Positions 50,894 through 59,675 of a stretch of 64,000 nt of DNA are shown here, in pieces. Positions within the stretch are counted from its first letter, which is position 1; every line of letters starts with the position of its first letter. This DNA comes from Hymenobacter sp. PAMC 26628. Lineage in GTDB: Bacteria > Bacteroidota > Bacteroidia > Cytophagales > Hymenobacteraceae. The stretch is taken from contig NZ_CP014304.1 of assembly GCF_001562275.1 (NCBI RefSeq), positions 4,464,001 through 4,528,000 of the forward strand, written 5' to 3'. Under the pieces are notes generated by a model. The model saw only the letters and a program-made list of their open reading frames with translations. It was not told the DNA's origin and made no database searches. The translations under genes and the position numbers were made by a program.

Positions 50894-52309
50894 CTAAAAC
50901 TCGACGTGCACGCGCAGCGCCACCACGTGGATGGGGCCCTTGCGGTCGTGGTTGTAGCCAGGGTTAACGGCCAACTGGTAGTCGGGCGTGAGGGCGGCGT
51001 GGTACTTCGGAAAGTCGATGCTGTAGTACACCTCCGTCACGAACTCCGGCGCGTAGTTCAGGGCCCCGTCGCCGAGCATGAAGCCGTAGCCACCGGCGGC
51101 CAGGTAGTTGCGGTGGCCGGGCGAGAGGCCGTTGACCACGGCGGCCAGGCCCAGGCGGTCGGTGGCGCGGTGCCAGCGGGCACCCGTACTCACGAGGCCC
51201 AGGCTCAGGCTCTGGTCTACCTCCGTAAAGGCCCAGGTTTCGTTTTTACCGTCGTTGTAGCTCAAGCGGCCGAAGGCGCCCAGCTCGTGGCCCAGCTCCT
51301 GCTCCACGTTCAGGGCGAAGCCCGTTTTGCTGTGGCTGGGGCCCCGCACGCCGATGATGCTGGGGCGGCCGTTGACGCGAGGGTCCGTCAGGGCCTGCTG
51401 GTAATTGCCCATCGCCGCCACGTTGCGGAAGCCCAGCACGCGCACCGTGCCCTGGTGGCCGCGCAGGTGGTAGGTCTTCGATACTTCCACGTTTTCGCCG
51501 TGGGCCTTGGCGTAGTTGTAGTCGAGGGTGGGGCCGTTGGCGTAGGTAGGCAGTAGCGCCGAGGCAGCCCGAATGGCAAAGCCGGGCACGATGTACTCGA
51601 TAACGCCGCCCACGGTGTAGCCACGGGTGTTGGCGGGGTAGTCCCAGGCCCCGGCGCTCATCAGCGTCCAGTTCATGAACTGGGTGCGCGGGTCGTGCGA
51701 GTAGCTGTTCTGGTCGAAGTAGTCGGCCAGGCAGAGTTTGCCGGCCGTGACGCTGAGGTAGCGCACCGGGCGCGGCCCCCCCACCTGGTTGAGGTCGTCG
51801 TCGTCGTCGACAACTTCCGGGCCCAGCGCGAAACGCTGCTGCAAGTAGAGGCGCGCCAGGTAGAGCACCGGCTCGGGCGAACCCACCCGGAAGGTTTCGC
51901 CGTTGAGGGCGCCGCCCAGGCCCGAGGCGCTGCTCAGGCCGCTGCCGCCCGACACTTCGGGGTTAAAAATAACGGTGGCATTTTTCCAGAGCTGCCGCCC
52001 CAGGTAGAGGGTAGTGGTGAGCGACATCTTGGCGTTTTCGCGCGGCAGCAGGCTCAAGCTATCGGTGTAGGGGGCCGTAAAATTGGCGTGCCACTGCCGG
52101 ATAATCGTCTGCTGGAAGTGCAGGCTCCAGCCGTAGTAGTCGTTGGGCTGGCCGTTGTCCACGTGCACCGGCTCTTGAGCCGAGGCCCCCACCGGCGGTT
52201 TGCGCGGGGTGGCCGACGAGGGCGGCGTCACGGCGCCCTGCCCAAAGGCCGTACCCGCCAGGGCCAGCAAGCTAGCTACCGCCAGCGCCCGCAAAAAGTA
52301 AAAATTCAT
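50894..52309 (-). CDS. Carbohydrate porin, OprB-like
   Basis: 471 residues from the ATG at 52309, signal peptide MNFYFLRALAVASLLALAGTAFGQ. The mature protein starts YYGWSLHFQQTIIRQWHANFTAPYTDSLSL, continues with barrel strands and ends in VALRVHVEF with a C-terminal Phe, the outer-membrane insertion signal. A carbohydrate-selective porin role follows from the family. Close downstream of the second mgtE on the opposite side; no sugar genes nearby. A patch of five Asp residues (DDDDD) lies in one extracellular loop. Confidence 0.82.
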   Translation of the reverse strand: MNFYFLRALAVASLLALAGTAFGQGAVTPPSSATPRKPPVGASAQEPVHVDNGQPNDYYGWSLHFQQTIIRQWHANFTAPYTDSLSLLPRENAKMSLTTTLYLGRQLWKNATVIFNPEVSGGSGLSSASGLGGALNGETFRVGSPEPVLYLARLYLQQRFALGPEVVDDDDDLNQVGGPRPVRYLSVTAGKLCLADYFDQNSYSHDPRTQFMNWTLMSAGAWDYPANTRGYTVGGVIEYIVPGFAIRAASALLPTYANGPTLDYNYAKAHGENVEVSKTYHLRGHQGTVRVLGFRNVAAMGNYQQALTDPRVNGRPSIIGVRGPSHSKTGFALNVEQELGHELGAFGRLSYNDGKNETWAFTEVDQSLSLGLVSTGARWHRATDRLGLAAVVNGLSPGHRNYLAAGGYGFMLGDGALNYAPEFVTEVYYSIDFPKYHAALTPDYQLAVNPGYNHDRKGPIHVVALRVHVEF

Positions 52310-52347
52310 CAATCAGAAATAATAAGGAATGCAGGCAATACGCCCGA

Positions 52348-52355
52348 CAAAGGTA
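52348..52355 (-). promoter_or_regulatory. -7 box upstream of the OprB-like porin gene
   Basis: Minus-strand TACCTTTG, 38 bases upstream of the ATG at 52309. The -33 region is GC-rich without TTG. Confidence 0.5.
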
Positions 52356-52418
52356 GGCCGGGGCCGGAAAAGCACTAGCTATTCACCTTATCCGCATTTA
52401 ACTAGCCGGGCTTATTGC

Positions 52419-53810
52419 TCAGAGCATGGTGCCGTGCAGAAACAGGTAGGCTACGCTGAAATAAATCACCAGGCCCGTCACGTCTACCAGCGTGGCCACG
52501 AAGGGCGCGGAAGACGTGGCCGGATCGAAGCCGACCTTTTTAAGCAGCAGCGGCAGCATGGAACCGGCCAGCGAGCCCCACAGCACGATGCCCACCAGCG
52601 CAAAGCCCACCGCCAGGGCCAGCGGCACCCAGTGGGGCCCGTAGTCGCGCAGGTGCAGGCCCTGCCACAGCGCAATGCGGATGGTGCCCACAATGCCCAG
52701 AATCGCGCCCAGGGCCAGGCCCGCCAGCAGTTCGCGGCGCATCACCTGCCACCAGCGGCCCACGGTCACTTCGCCCAGGCTCATGGCCCGGATGATGAGC
52801 GAGGTGGCCTGCGAGCCGGCGTTGCCGCCGCTGCTGATGACCAGCGGCACGAACAGGGCCAGCACCACGGCCTTCTCGATTTCGCCCTCGAAAAAGCCCA
52901 TGGCCGTGGCCGTGAACATCTCGCCCAGAAACAGCACCACCAGCCAGCCGGCGCGCTTTTTCACCATTTTCAGCAGCGGAATTTCCAGGTATGGCTCGTC
53001 CAGGGCTTCGGAGCCGCCGAGCTTCTGCATTTCGCGGGTGTTTTCGCGCTCGCCCAAGGCCAGGATGTCGTCGAGCGTGACGATGCCCAGCAGCACACCC
53101 GCCGTGTTGGTCACGGGCAGGGCCACGCGCTGGTGGCGGCGGAAGTCGGCCAGGGCCGATTCCTGGCTTTGCAGGGCCCCGAGGCACACGAATATGTTGT
53201 TGCGCACCGCGGCCACCCGGGCCGTGAGCGGGGCCACCAGAAACTCCCGGATGTGCACATCGTCCAGCAGCACGCCCTGCGCGTCCACCACGTAGAGCAT
53301 GGTCACGGTTTCGGCGCTGGCCCCGTGCCGGCGGATGTAGTCGAGCACCTGCTCTACGGTCCAGTCTTCGCCGATGGCGATGTAGTCGGGCGTCATCAGC
53401 CGGCCCACGCTGTCGTGCGGGAAGCCCATGAGCTCCAGCGTCACGCGGCGCTCGTCGGGCGAGAGGCGCTCGACCTGGGTTTTGACGAAGGCCGCCGGCA
53501 GGCGCTGGAACAGGCCCGTGCGGTCGTCGGGGGCCATGTCGTTGAGCACGTCCGTGACTTGCTCGGGCGTGAGGTGGCCCAGCAGCTGGTTTTGGGCGGC
53601 CGGGGCCAGGTAGCCGAACACAGCCGCCGCCTGGGCCAGCGGCAGCAGCCGGAACAGTACCAGGAACTGCGCTTCCGGCAGCTCGGCAATGAAACGGGCC
53701 AGCTCGGGCGCGGGCCAGTTTTGCAGCGTCCCCTTCAGGGCCCGGAAATCGTGCTGGGCCAGCAGCTCGTGGACGTTATCGGCGGGCGTGGCAAACGTAT
53801 AAAATGCCAT
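52419..53810 (-). CDS. mgtE: Magnesium transporter MgtE (copy 2)
   Basis: 463 residues with the same domain order as the copy at 43.6 kb: N-domain, CBS pair (VALPVTNTAGVLLGIVTLDDILAL), then membrane part with SSGGNAGSQATSLIIRAMSLGE and VDVTGLVIYFSVAYL. The two copies are similar throughout but not close to identical, so the duplication is old. It is a Mg2+ channel in the inner membrane. It is the last gene before the porin gene on this strand. Confidence 0.96.
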   Translation of the reverse strand: MAFYTFATPADNVHELLAQHDFRALKGTLQNWPAPELARFIAELPEAQFLVLFRLLPLAQAAAVFGYLAPAAQNQLLGHLTPEQVTDVLNDMAPDDRTGLFQRLPAAFVKTQVERLSPDERRVTLELMGFPHDSVGRLMTPDYIAIGEDWTVEQVLDYIRRHGASAETVTMLYVVDAQGVLLDDVHIREFLVAPLTARVAAVRNNIFVCLGALQSQESALADFRRHQRVALPVTNTAGVLLGIVTLDDILALGERENTREMQKLGGSEALDEPYLEIPLLKMVKKRAGWLVVLFLGEMFTATAMGFFEGEIEKAVVLALFVPLVISSGGNAGSQATSLIIRAMSLGEVTVGRWWQVMRRELLAGLALGAILGIVGTIRIALWQGLHLRDYGPHWVPLALAVGFALVGIVLWGSLAGSMLPLLLKKVGFDPATSSAPFVATLVDVTGLVIYFSVAYLFLHGTML

Positions 53811-53904
53811 AAAAGCGCAGGGAAATCATTTTCACGCACATACGCAAACGGGTCCCAAATCGCCGTTGCGGCGGCCTGGGGCCCGTTTTCAAAGACAGGT
53901 CAAC

Positions 53905-55953
53905 CTACCAGATCTTCACCCGCGCCGAATCGGGCAGGTACAGCTTCTGGCCGGGCTTCACCCCAAAGGCTTCGTAGAAGGCGGGCACGTCGGCCATCGG
54001 CCCGTTCACGCGGTACTGGGCCGGCGAGTGCACGTCGGTGAGCAGCTGCGAGGCCAGCGCCTCGTCGCGCACGTGCATCTGCCAGCCCAGGGCGTAGCCG
54101 AGGAAGTAACGCTGCGTGGGCGTGAGGCCGGCCACTTTCTTGCCCTCCTTGTACTCCTTGGTTTTCTTGAAGGCGTCGAGGCCGATGACGATGCCGCCGA
54201 GGTCGGCAATGTTTTCGCCGGCCGTGGCCTTGCCGTTGATGTGCATGGAATCGAGCAGCGTGTAGCTACTGAACTGCTTGACAATCACGGCCACGCGCTG
54301 GTTGAAGCGCTGGCGGTCGGCCTTGCTCCACCACTCGTGCAGGTTGCCGTGGGCGTCGTACTGGCTGCCCTCGTCGTCGAAGCCGTGGGTCAGCTCGTGG
54401 CCGATGGTGCTGGCCCCGGCGTAGCCGTACACCAAGGCGTCGTCGGCGTCGGCGTCGAGCAGCGTGGGGATGGCGAAGGCCGCGGCGGGCAGCACAATCT
54501 CGTTATTGCTGGTGCTGTAGGAGGCGTTGTAGGTCTGGGGCGTCATGCGCCACTCGGTGCGGTCCACGGGTTTGCCCAGCTTGTGCAGCTGGTAGTTGTA
54601 GCGCCAGGTGTTAGCCCGCATCACGTTGGCGGCCAGCGAGCTGCGGTCAATGGTCAGGGCCGAATAATCCTTCCACTTGTCGGGGTAGCCCACCTTGGGC
54701 GTGATTTTGTGGAGCTTGTCGAGGGCCACCTCTTTAGTGGGGGCGCTCATCCAATCCACGTTTTTGATGTGGGTGGCAAACGACGACACCACGTTTTTCA
54801 CCAGCGTGTCGTAGCGGGCTTTGGCCTCGAGCTTGAAATACTCCTTCACAAACAGCTGGCCCAGCGCGTCGCCCAAGGCGTTTTCCTGCATGTCGAGCAC
54901 GCGCTTCCAGCGGGGGCGCATGGCCTTGGCGCCGCTCAGCGTGGTGCCGTAAAACTTGAAGTTCTCGTCCACAAACGGCTGGCTGAGCGTGGGCGAATAC
55001 CCGCGCGCCAACTGCCAGGTGAGGTAAGCCTTCCAATCATCCACCGGCTTGGTTTTCAGCAGCTGGCCCACCGTTTGGTAAAACTCGGGCTGGCCCACGA
55101 TGACGGTATCGACGCGGGGGGCCCCCAGCTGGCCAAACCAGGTTTGCCAGTCGATGCCCGGCGTCAGCTTATTGAGCTGCGCCAAGCTCATCTTGTTGTA
55201 GTTTTTATAGGGGTCGCGCAGGGCCTCCAGCTTGCGCGACGACTTGGCCAGGCTCGTTTCCAGAGCCATCACCCGCGCCGCGTTTGTCTTGGCGGCGGTT
55301 GAGTCCTGGCCCAGCAGCTTGAAGGTGCTGGCCACGTGGCGCACGTAGGCGCGGCGGATGCCCTTGGTGCGCGAGTCGGTGTTGAAGTAGTAGTCGCGAT
55401 TGGGCAGGCCCAGGCCACTCTGGTACAAGTACATCACCATCTTGTCGCTGTTTTTGTCGTCCTGGCTCACCCGCGGCCCGATCAGGGCGCGCACGCCAAG
55501 CTGAATTTCGTGGGCGATGACGGCCGGCACCTCGGCCACCGTTTTCATTGCCGCGATGCGGTCCAGCTCTGGCTTTATGGGCGCGGCGCCCAGCTTATCG
55601 GCCTTCACCGAATCGATGCCCACGGCCCAGAAATCCCCGATTTTCTGCTGGTTGCTGCCAGCCGCGGCGTTGGCCTTGGCCGCCTCTACGCTGGTTTCGC
55701 GCAGGCGGGCATAAATCTCTTTCTCCACTTCAATGCCAATGCCCGCTTCGCTCTCCGACGCCGGAATCGGGTGGTTCTTGATCCACGTCCCGTTGGCGTA
55801 GCTGAAAAAGTCGTCGCCGGGCGCCACCGTCGTGTCGAGGGCGGCGCGCAGCAAATCGGGCTTGGCGGCGGCGTTCGTCGCGGTGGGCGACGAGTTGCAG
55901 GCGGTGGCCAGGGCCGCCAGCAGCGGCAGGGCCAGGAATTTTTTGTTCATCAT
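53905..55953 (-). CDS. M13 family zinc metallopeptidase (PepO-like) lipoprotein
   Basis: 682 residues with a lipobox-like end (LATAC, Cys19). The N-terminal domain starts PGDDFFSYANGTWIKNHPIP, typical of M13. The zinc site is TIGHELTHGFDDEGSQYD with HExxH, the second Glu ligand in ENIADLGGIV, and the C-terminal DVHSPAQYRVNGPMADVPAFYEAF is the substrate-binding region. It is an endopeptidase of the neprilysin family anchored in the envelope. Two ATGs are adjacent (55953 and 55950). Confidence 0.95.
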   Translation of the reverse strand: MMNKKFLALPLLAALATACNSSPTATNAAAKPDLLRAALDTTVAPGDDFFSYANGTWIKNHPIPASESEAGIGIEVEKEIYARLRETSVEAAKANAAAGSNQQKIGDFWAVGIDSVKADKLGAAPIKPELDRIAAMKTVAEVPAVIAHEIQLGVRALIGPRVSQDDKNSDKMVMYLYQSGLGLPNRDYYFNTDSRTKGIRRAYVRHVASTFKLLGQDSTAAKTNAARVMALETSLAKSSRKLEALRDPYKNYNKMSLAQLNKLTPGIDWQTWFGQLGAPRVDTVIVGQPEFYQTVGQLLKTKPVDDWKAYLTWQLARGYSPTLSQPFVDENFKFYGTTLSGAKAMRPRWKRVLDMQENALGDALGQLFVKEYFKLEAKARYDTLVKNVVSSFATHIKNVDWMSAPTKEVALDKLHKITPKVGYPDKWKDYSALTIDRSSLAANVMRANTWRYNYQLHKLGKPVDRTEWRMTPQTYNASYSTSNNEIVLPAAAFAIPTLLDADADDALVYGYAGASTIGHELTHGFDDEGSQYDAHGNLHEWWSKADRQRFNQRVAVIVKQFSSYTLLDSMHINGKATAGENIADLGGIVIGLDAFKKTKEYKEGKKVAGLTPTQRYFLGYALGWQMHVRDEALASQLLTDVHSPAQYRVNGPMADVPAFYEAFGVKPGQKLYLPDSARVKIW

Positions 55954-56106
55954 AGGGCAGCGGCGGGGGCCCCAGGCAGGGGCGCGGTTTTCGGTTCGGC
56001 AATGTTAAGCCAAAACCGCACGCCGGGGCCCCAGCTTCGCCTATTGTTAGATGAAGCACTGGTGTTTTGCGTACACAGCGCATCTTCCACCGCTTCCGTT
56101 TCGGCC

Positions 56107-56538
56107 GTGTCGCTTCGTTTACTGCTGCTGCTCAATTTTGCCCTGGCCGCCTACCTCACCGGCCTCATCTGGACGGTGCAGGTGGTGCACTACCCGGGCT
56201 TCGCGCTGGTGGGCAAGGCCGAATTTCCGCGCTACCACGCCGCCCACAACCAGCACATGAGCTACGTGGTGCTGGCCCCCATGGTGCTGGAACTGGCCCT
56301 GGCGGCGTGGCTGGCCTGGGCCGGGCGCGGGGCCCTGCCCCGCGGCACCGGCTGGTGGAGCCTCGGGCTGGTGGTATTCGTCTGGGCCGTCACGTTTTTC
56401 GTCTCCGTTCCTTTTCACAACCGCCTGGAGGCCAACGGCTACGACTACATCACCATCGACGGCCTGGTGCGCACCAACTGGCTGCGCACCCTGGCCTGGA
56501 CGGCCCGGCTGGGGCTGTTGGGCTGGCTGCTGAAGTAG
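56107..56538 (+). CDS. Hypothetical four-helix membrane protein
   Basis: 143 residues from a GTG at 56107 (an ATG at 56005 would add 34 residues lacking obvious features). Four membrane helices are separated by a conserved-looking HYPGFALVGKAEFPRYHAAHNQHMSYVV and VPFHNRLEANGYD. No named family; small DUF1772-like proteins have a similar look. It is divergent from the M13 peptidase gene. Confidence 0.7.
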   Translation: MSLRLLLLLNFALAAYLTGLIWTVQVVHYPGFALVGKAEFPRYHAAHNQHMSYVVLAPMVLELALAAWLAWAGRGALPRGTGWWSLGLVVFVWAVTFFVSVPFHNRLEANGYDYITIDGLVRTNWLRTLAWTARLGLLGWLLK

Positions 56539-56575
56539 GGCCCCGGCGCTGGCCTGGCGGCCGGCTTTTCCATTG

Positions 56576-56878
56576 CTACGCCACTACTTCGAGCGTCGTG
56601 CGGAACGAGGCGTACTTGCCGGCAAAGCGCCGGTCCATGTCGGCGCGCAGGGCAGGAGCAAAATGCTCTTGGTAGGCCTCCAGCTGCTCCAGGCTGAGGC
56701 AGTAGTATTGGGAAGCGTAGGTAATGCCGTCGTCCTCTTCGTTGAGCAGGCGGCAGAGTTGGTTTTTGATGAAGCAGCCGGTGGCCATCACCTCCGGCAT
56801 GTGGGTGTCGCGCATGTAAGCCACCCATTCGTCGGCCACGGCGGGCTCCAGGCTGGTTGTAACGTTGTAAAGAATCAT
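56576..56878 (-). CDS. DUF4286 family protein
   Basis: 100 residues. MILYNVTTSLEPAVADEWVAYMRDTHMPEVMATGCF and YASQYYCLSLEQLEAYQEHFAPAL are typical of DUF4286, a small ferredoxin-like alpha/beta protein of unknown function in Bacteroidota. No signal peptide. Confidence 0.88.
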   Translation of the reverse strand: MILYNVTTSLEPAVADEWVAYMRDTHMPEVMATGCFIKNQLCRLLNEEDDGITYASQYYCLSLEQLEAYQEHFAPALRADMDRRFAGKYASFRTTLEVVA

Positions 56879-56978
56879 AACAAGCTAAAAATCAGCAATC
56901 ATAGGAACCTGCCAACGAAAGGCGGGGCCGTGTAGCGCGCAAAGCACGCGTTTTATAGCGCTGTTTCCAATCACGGCT

Positions 56979-57419
56979 TCAGACCCGCATGGCATCAAAT
57001 TGAAAATCATTGATGCGGGCCTGAATGTCGGCGGGCGAGAGTTGCTCTTTGGCCGCGGCCTGGGCCCGGGTGGGCAGTTCGGCGTCGCCGGCCAGGCGCA
57101 GGCGCAGAATCTGCTTCAGCGACAAGTTTTTTTCGAGCGGGGCAAACCGCTGGCCGCTTACTTCAAAGTAGCGTTGGCGCACTTCGAGGCGGCAAATGCG
57201 GTCTTGCAGCGCGAGGGCGTGCTGCTGGCGCAGCATGAGCAACACGCCCAGCCCCACCACCGCCAGGGCCCCCACCATGAACCACAGGCGGGCAATCTGG
57301 TCGTCGCCGCCGGCCACGTGCACGTAGCGGATGATGCCATAACCCGCCAAAACCAAGGCAGCCGGCAGGAGCACAAAATGATGCCAGGGGTAGAATTGAA
57401 CCGGGTTTTTGGCAGCCAT
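56979..57419 (-). CDS. DUF6526 family small membrane protein
   Basis: 146 residues. The start NPVQFYPWHHFVLLPAALVL and two membrane helices, then RLEVRQRYFEVSGQRFAPLEKNLSLKQILRLRLAGDAEL, fit the DUF6526 pattern. Function unknown. About 100 bases upstream of the DUF4286 gene on the same strand. Confidence 0.75.
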   Translation of the reverse strand: MAAKNPVQFYPWHHFVLLPAALVLAGYGIIRYVHVAGGDDQIARLWFMVGALAVVGLGVLLMLRQQHALALQDRICRLEVRQRYFEVSGQRFAPLEKNLSLKQILRLRLAGDAELPTRAQAAAKEQLSPADIQARINDFQFDAMRV

Positions 57420-57452
57420 GACGGAAGTGAAAAGTCAGCGGGTTGGGCAATA

Positions 57453-57481
57453 AAAAACCCCGGCGTAGAGCCAGGGTTTTT
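57453..57481 (-). terminator. Terminator between the coiled-coil gene and the DUF6526 gene
   Basis: 12-bp stem with one mismatch (57453-57464 with 57470-57481), loop of 5, flanked by A and T runs. It follows the stop codon at 57502 on the minus strand by 20 bases. Confidence 0.8.
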
Positions 57482-57501
57482 CCTACGGGCAGGCCCAGCG
57501 G

Positions 57502-57930
57502 TTAGTTCGCAGCCTTGGCGGCCTTTTCTTGGGCTTTTTCCATTTGCTTGGCGGCTTTAGCCTGCTGCTTAGCGGCCTTCTCCTGGTCTTTAGCAGCATT
57601 TTCGGTCGTGCGCTGCTGTTTCATCTGCTCCTTGGCTATTTTAGCCTGGGAACGCTGGGCGCGCATCTGGCTTTTCTGGTCCTTCAGCATGCGCTCCTGC
57701 TCCTTGTAAGCATTCTTGCTTTCGCGGGTGGACTGGTGGGCATTGTTGGTTACGGCCTGCTGCTGCTTGTAGGTGTCGCGCGCGTCGGCAGCACTGGGCA
57801 ACGGGGCAGCCACGGTCGTGTTGGGGTCAGCCGTGGTGGTCGTAGTCGTGGTGGTTGCGGGAACAGTGGTTTGGGCGTGAGCGGCGGTGCCAACCAGCAC
57901 CAAAGCGGCCAATGCAAAAATCTTTTTCAT
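57502..57930 (-). CDS. Periplasmic low-complexity coiled-coil protein
   Basis: 142 residues. Signal peptide MKKIFALAALVLVGTAAHAQ, a Thr-rich linker (TTTTTTTT), then a Lys/Ala/Gln-rich helix from about residue 60 to the end (EQERMLKDQKSQMRAQRSQ, then KQQAKAAKQMEKAQEKAAK). It should form a long helix or coiled coil in the periplasm. No family or function recognised. Followed by a good terminator. Confidence 0.75.
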   Translation of the reverse strand: MKKIFALAALVLVGTAAHAQTTVPATTTTTTTTADPNTTVAAPLPSAADARDTYKQQQAVTNNAHQSTRESKNAYKEQERMLKDQKSQMRAQRSQAKIAKEQMKQQRTTENAAKDQEKAAKQQAKAAKQMEKAQEKAAKAAN

Positions 57931-58060
57931 AGCGAATAACTAGGCAGCGGAATTGAACTGCGCGCCTATTACGCAGACCATCAAGTCTAAGTTTATACCG
58001 TTGAATTATTACACGATATTTTAGTCTTTGCGCCCAAATTTTTCGGCTCCCAACGGGCTT

Positions 58061-59041
58061 TTAAGCCCTGGCCGCAGTCAGTTCATTTTTCACGGGGTCG
58101 GGGCAGCCGCTGTGGCAGCCGCCGGGCAACTCGCTGTCCTCCACCTGCACGGTGCTGTGGTGGATGTGGAACTCGCGGAGCAAGCCTGCCGACAAGTTGG
58201 CCAGCCAAGTAGCATCGGCGCCACCGGGGCGCACCAAGTGGGCCATGAGGGCCGTGTCGTGCCCGTCGCTGCTCAAGCTCCAAATGTGCAGGTCGTGCAC
58301 GCTCTGCACCTGGGGTTGCTGCACCAGGAAGGTTTGCACAGCCTCCAGGTCGATGCCGTCGGGCACGCCTTGCAAACCCAGTCGCACGGTGTCGCGCAGC
58401 AGGCCCCACGAGCCCACGGCAATCACACCCAGCAGAACCAAGCTGATAATCGGGTCGAGCCAAGCCCAGCCGGTGTAGTAAGTAATGGCCCCGCCCACCA
58501 CCACACCCAGGCTCACCAGCGCATCGGTGAGCATGTGCAGGTAGGCCCCGCGCACGTTCACGTCGCCCTTTTGCCCGTGCCGGAACAGCCAGGCTGTGAG
58601 TCCGTTGACTGCGATGCCCAGCCCAGCCAGCAGCATCACCGCGCGGCCGTTCACCGGGGCGGGGTGGCGCAGGTGGTCCACCGTTTCCCACAAAATGAAG
58701 CCCAGTGCCGCGTAAAGCAGCGCCGCGTTCAGCAGCGCCGCCTGGATGGTGGCGCCCCGGTAACCGAAGGTGTAGCGCGCCGTAGCCGGCCGGCCCGCCA
58801 ACCAGGCCGCGCCCCAGGCCAGGGCCAGGGCCAGCACATCGCTCAGGTTGTGGCCAGCATCGGAGAGTAAGGCCGCCGAGTTGGCCGATAGGCCCCCGAT
58901 GACCTCGGCCACGATGAAGGCCAGGTTGAGGGCAATGCCCCCAGCAAACGCGCCGCTGAACGCGCCCCCGGCCGGCGGCGTGGCGTGCACGTGGCCGGCG
59001 TGGTCATGGCCGGCGGCGCCGTGGTTATGGGAATGGCCCAT
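58061..59041 (-). CDS. Cation diffusion facilitator (zinc/divalent metal exporter)
   Basis: 326 residues from the ATG at 59041. The His-rich N-terminus MGHSHNHGAAGHDHAGHVHA and six membrane helices are typical of CzcD/ZitB-type CDF exporters. Metal-site motifs: SDAGHNLSDVLAL (HxxxD) in helix II and HMLTDALVSLGV (HxxxD) in helix V, both intact. The cytoplasmic C-terminal domain has further His and two Cys near the end (PGGCHSGCPDP). It exports Zn2+ or similar from the cytoplasm in exchange for protons. A TonB-dependent receptor gene lies 0.6 kb away. Confidence 0.92.
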   Translation of the reverse strand: MGHSHNHGAAGHDHAGHVHATPPAGGAFSGAFAGGIALNLAFIVAEVIGGLSANSAALLSDAGHNLSDVLALALAWGAAWLAGRPATARYTFGYRGATIQAALLNAALLYAALGFILWETVDHLRHPAPVNGRAVMLLAGLGIAVNGLTAWLFRHGQKGDVNVRGAYLHMLTDALVSLGVVVGGAITYYTGWAWLDPIISLVLLGVIAVGSWGLLRDTVRLGLQGVPDGIDLEAVQTFLVQQPQVQSVHDLHIWSLSSDGHDTALMAHLVRPGGADATWLANLSAGLLREFHIHHSTVQVEDSELPGGCHSGCPDPVKNELTAARA

Positions 59042-59128
59042 GAGTAGTAGCGGAAAAGCGAGGTGCGCAGGTGAACGATGCCCCGCTAACCACGGGTCCC
59101 GGCGGCGAAGTTCGGCGCGGGCAGGCAA

Positions 59129-59136
59129 TAAATTTG
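59129..59136 (+). promoter_or_regulatory. Possible -7 box upstream of the GNAT gene
   Basis: TAAATTTG matches TAnnTTTG and lies 74 bases before the ATG at 59211. The -33 region has TTC in place of TTG. Low confidence. Confidence 0.35.
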
Positions 59137-59210
59137 CGCCGCGGGGCCCCCAACCGGGACCCCACCGCACTTTTGCAACCTTGTTGTTACGTCCTTATTT
59201 ACTAATCGTT

Positions 59211-59651
59211 ATGGTGCCGCTCTCGCCCTTTACCATTAGCACCGACCCGGCCCGGCTCGACGTGGCCGCCGTGCACCGCTACCTCAGCGAGGAGTCGTAC
59301 TGGGCCCGCCACATTCCCTATGATACGGTGGCCAGGGCCCTGGCCAACTCCCTCTGTTTCGGGGCCTACGCCCCGGACGGTCGCCTGGCCGGCTTCGCCC
59401 GCGTCGTAACGGACCGGGCCACGTTTGCCTGGCTGTGCGACGTATTTGTGCTGCCGGAGTTCCGGGGCCGGGGCCTGTCCAAGCAACTGGTGAGCACCGT
59501 GCTGGCCCACCCCGATTTGCAAAACCTGCGCCGCCACCTGCTGGCCACGCTCGACGCCCACACCCTCTACCAGCAACACGGCTACACGCCGCTAAAAAAC
59601 ACCGAGCGCTGGCTGGAAATAGCGCACCCCAACCCGTACCCGGGGCCCTAA
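59211..59651 (+). CDS. GNAT family N-acetyltransferase
   Basis: 146 residues from the ATG at 59211 (MVPLSPFTISTDP). The acetyl-CoA site is in DVFVLPEFRGRGLSKQLVSTVLAH, followed by LATLDAHTLYQQHGYTPL, the usual end of the fold. Substrate unknown. The longer open frame upstream runs antiparallel to the CDF gene and is rejected. Convergent with the TonB receptor gene. Confidence 0.92.
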   Translation: MVPLSPFTISTDPARLDVAAVHRYLSEESYWARHIPYDTVARALANSLCFGAYAPDGRLAGFARVVTDRATFAWLCDVFVLPEFRGRGLSKQLVSTVLAHPDLQNLRRHLLATLDAHTLYQQHGYTPLKNTERWLEIAHPNPYPGP

Positions 59652-59675
59652 CAATGTAGCGCGGACGCTGCATTC

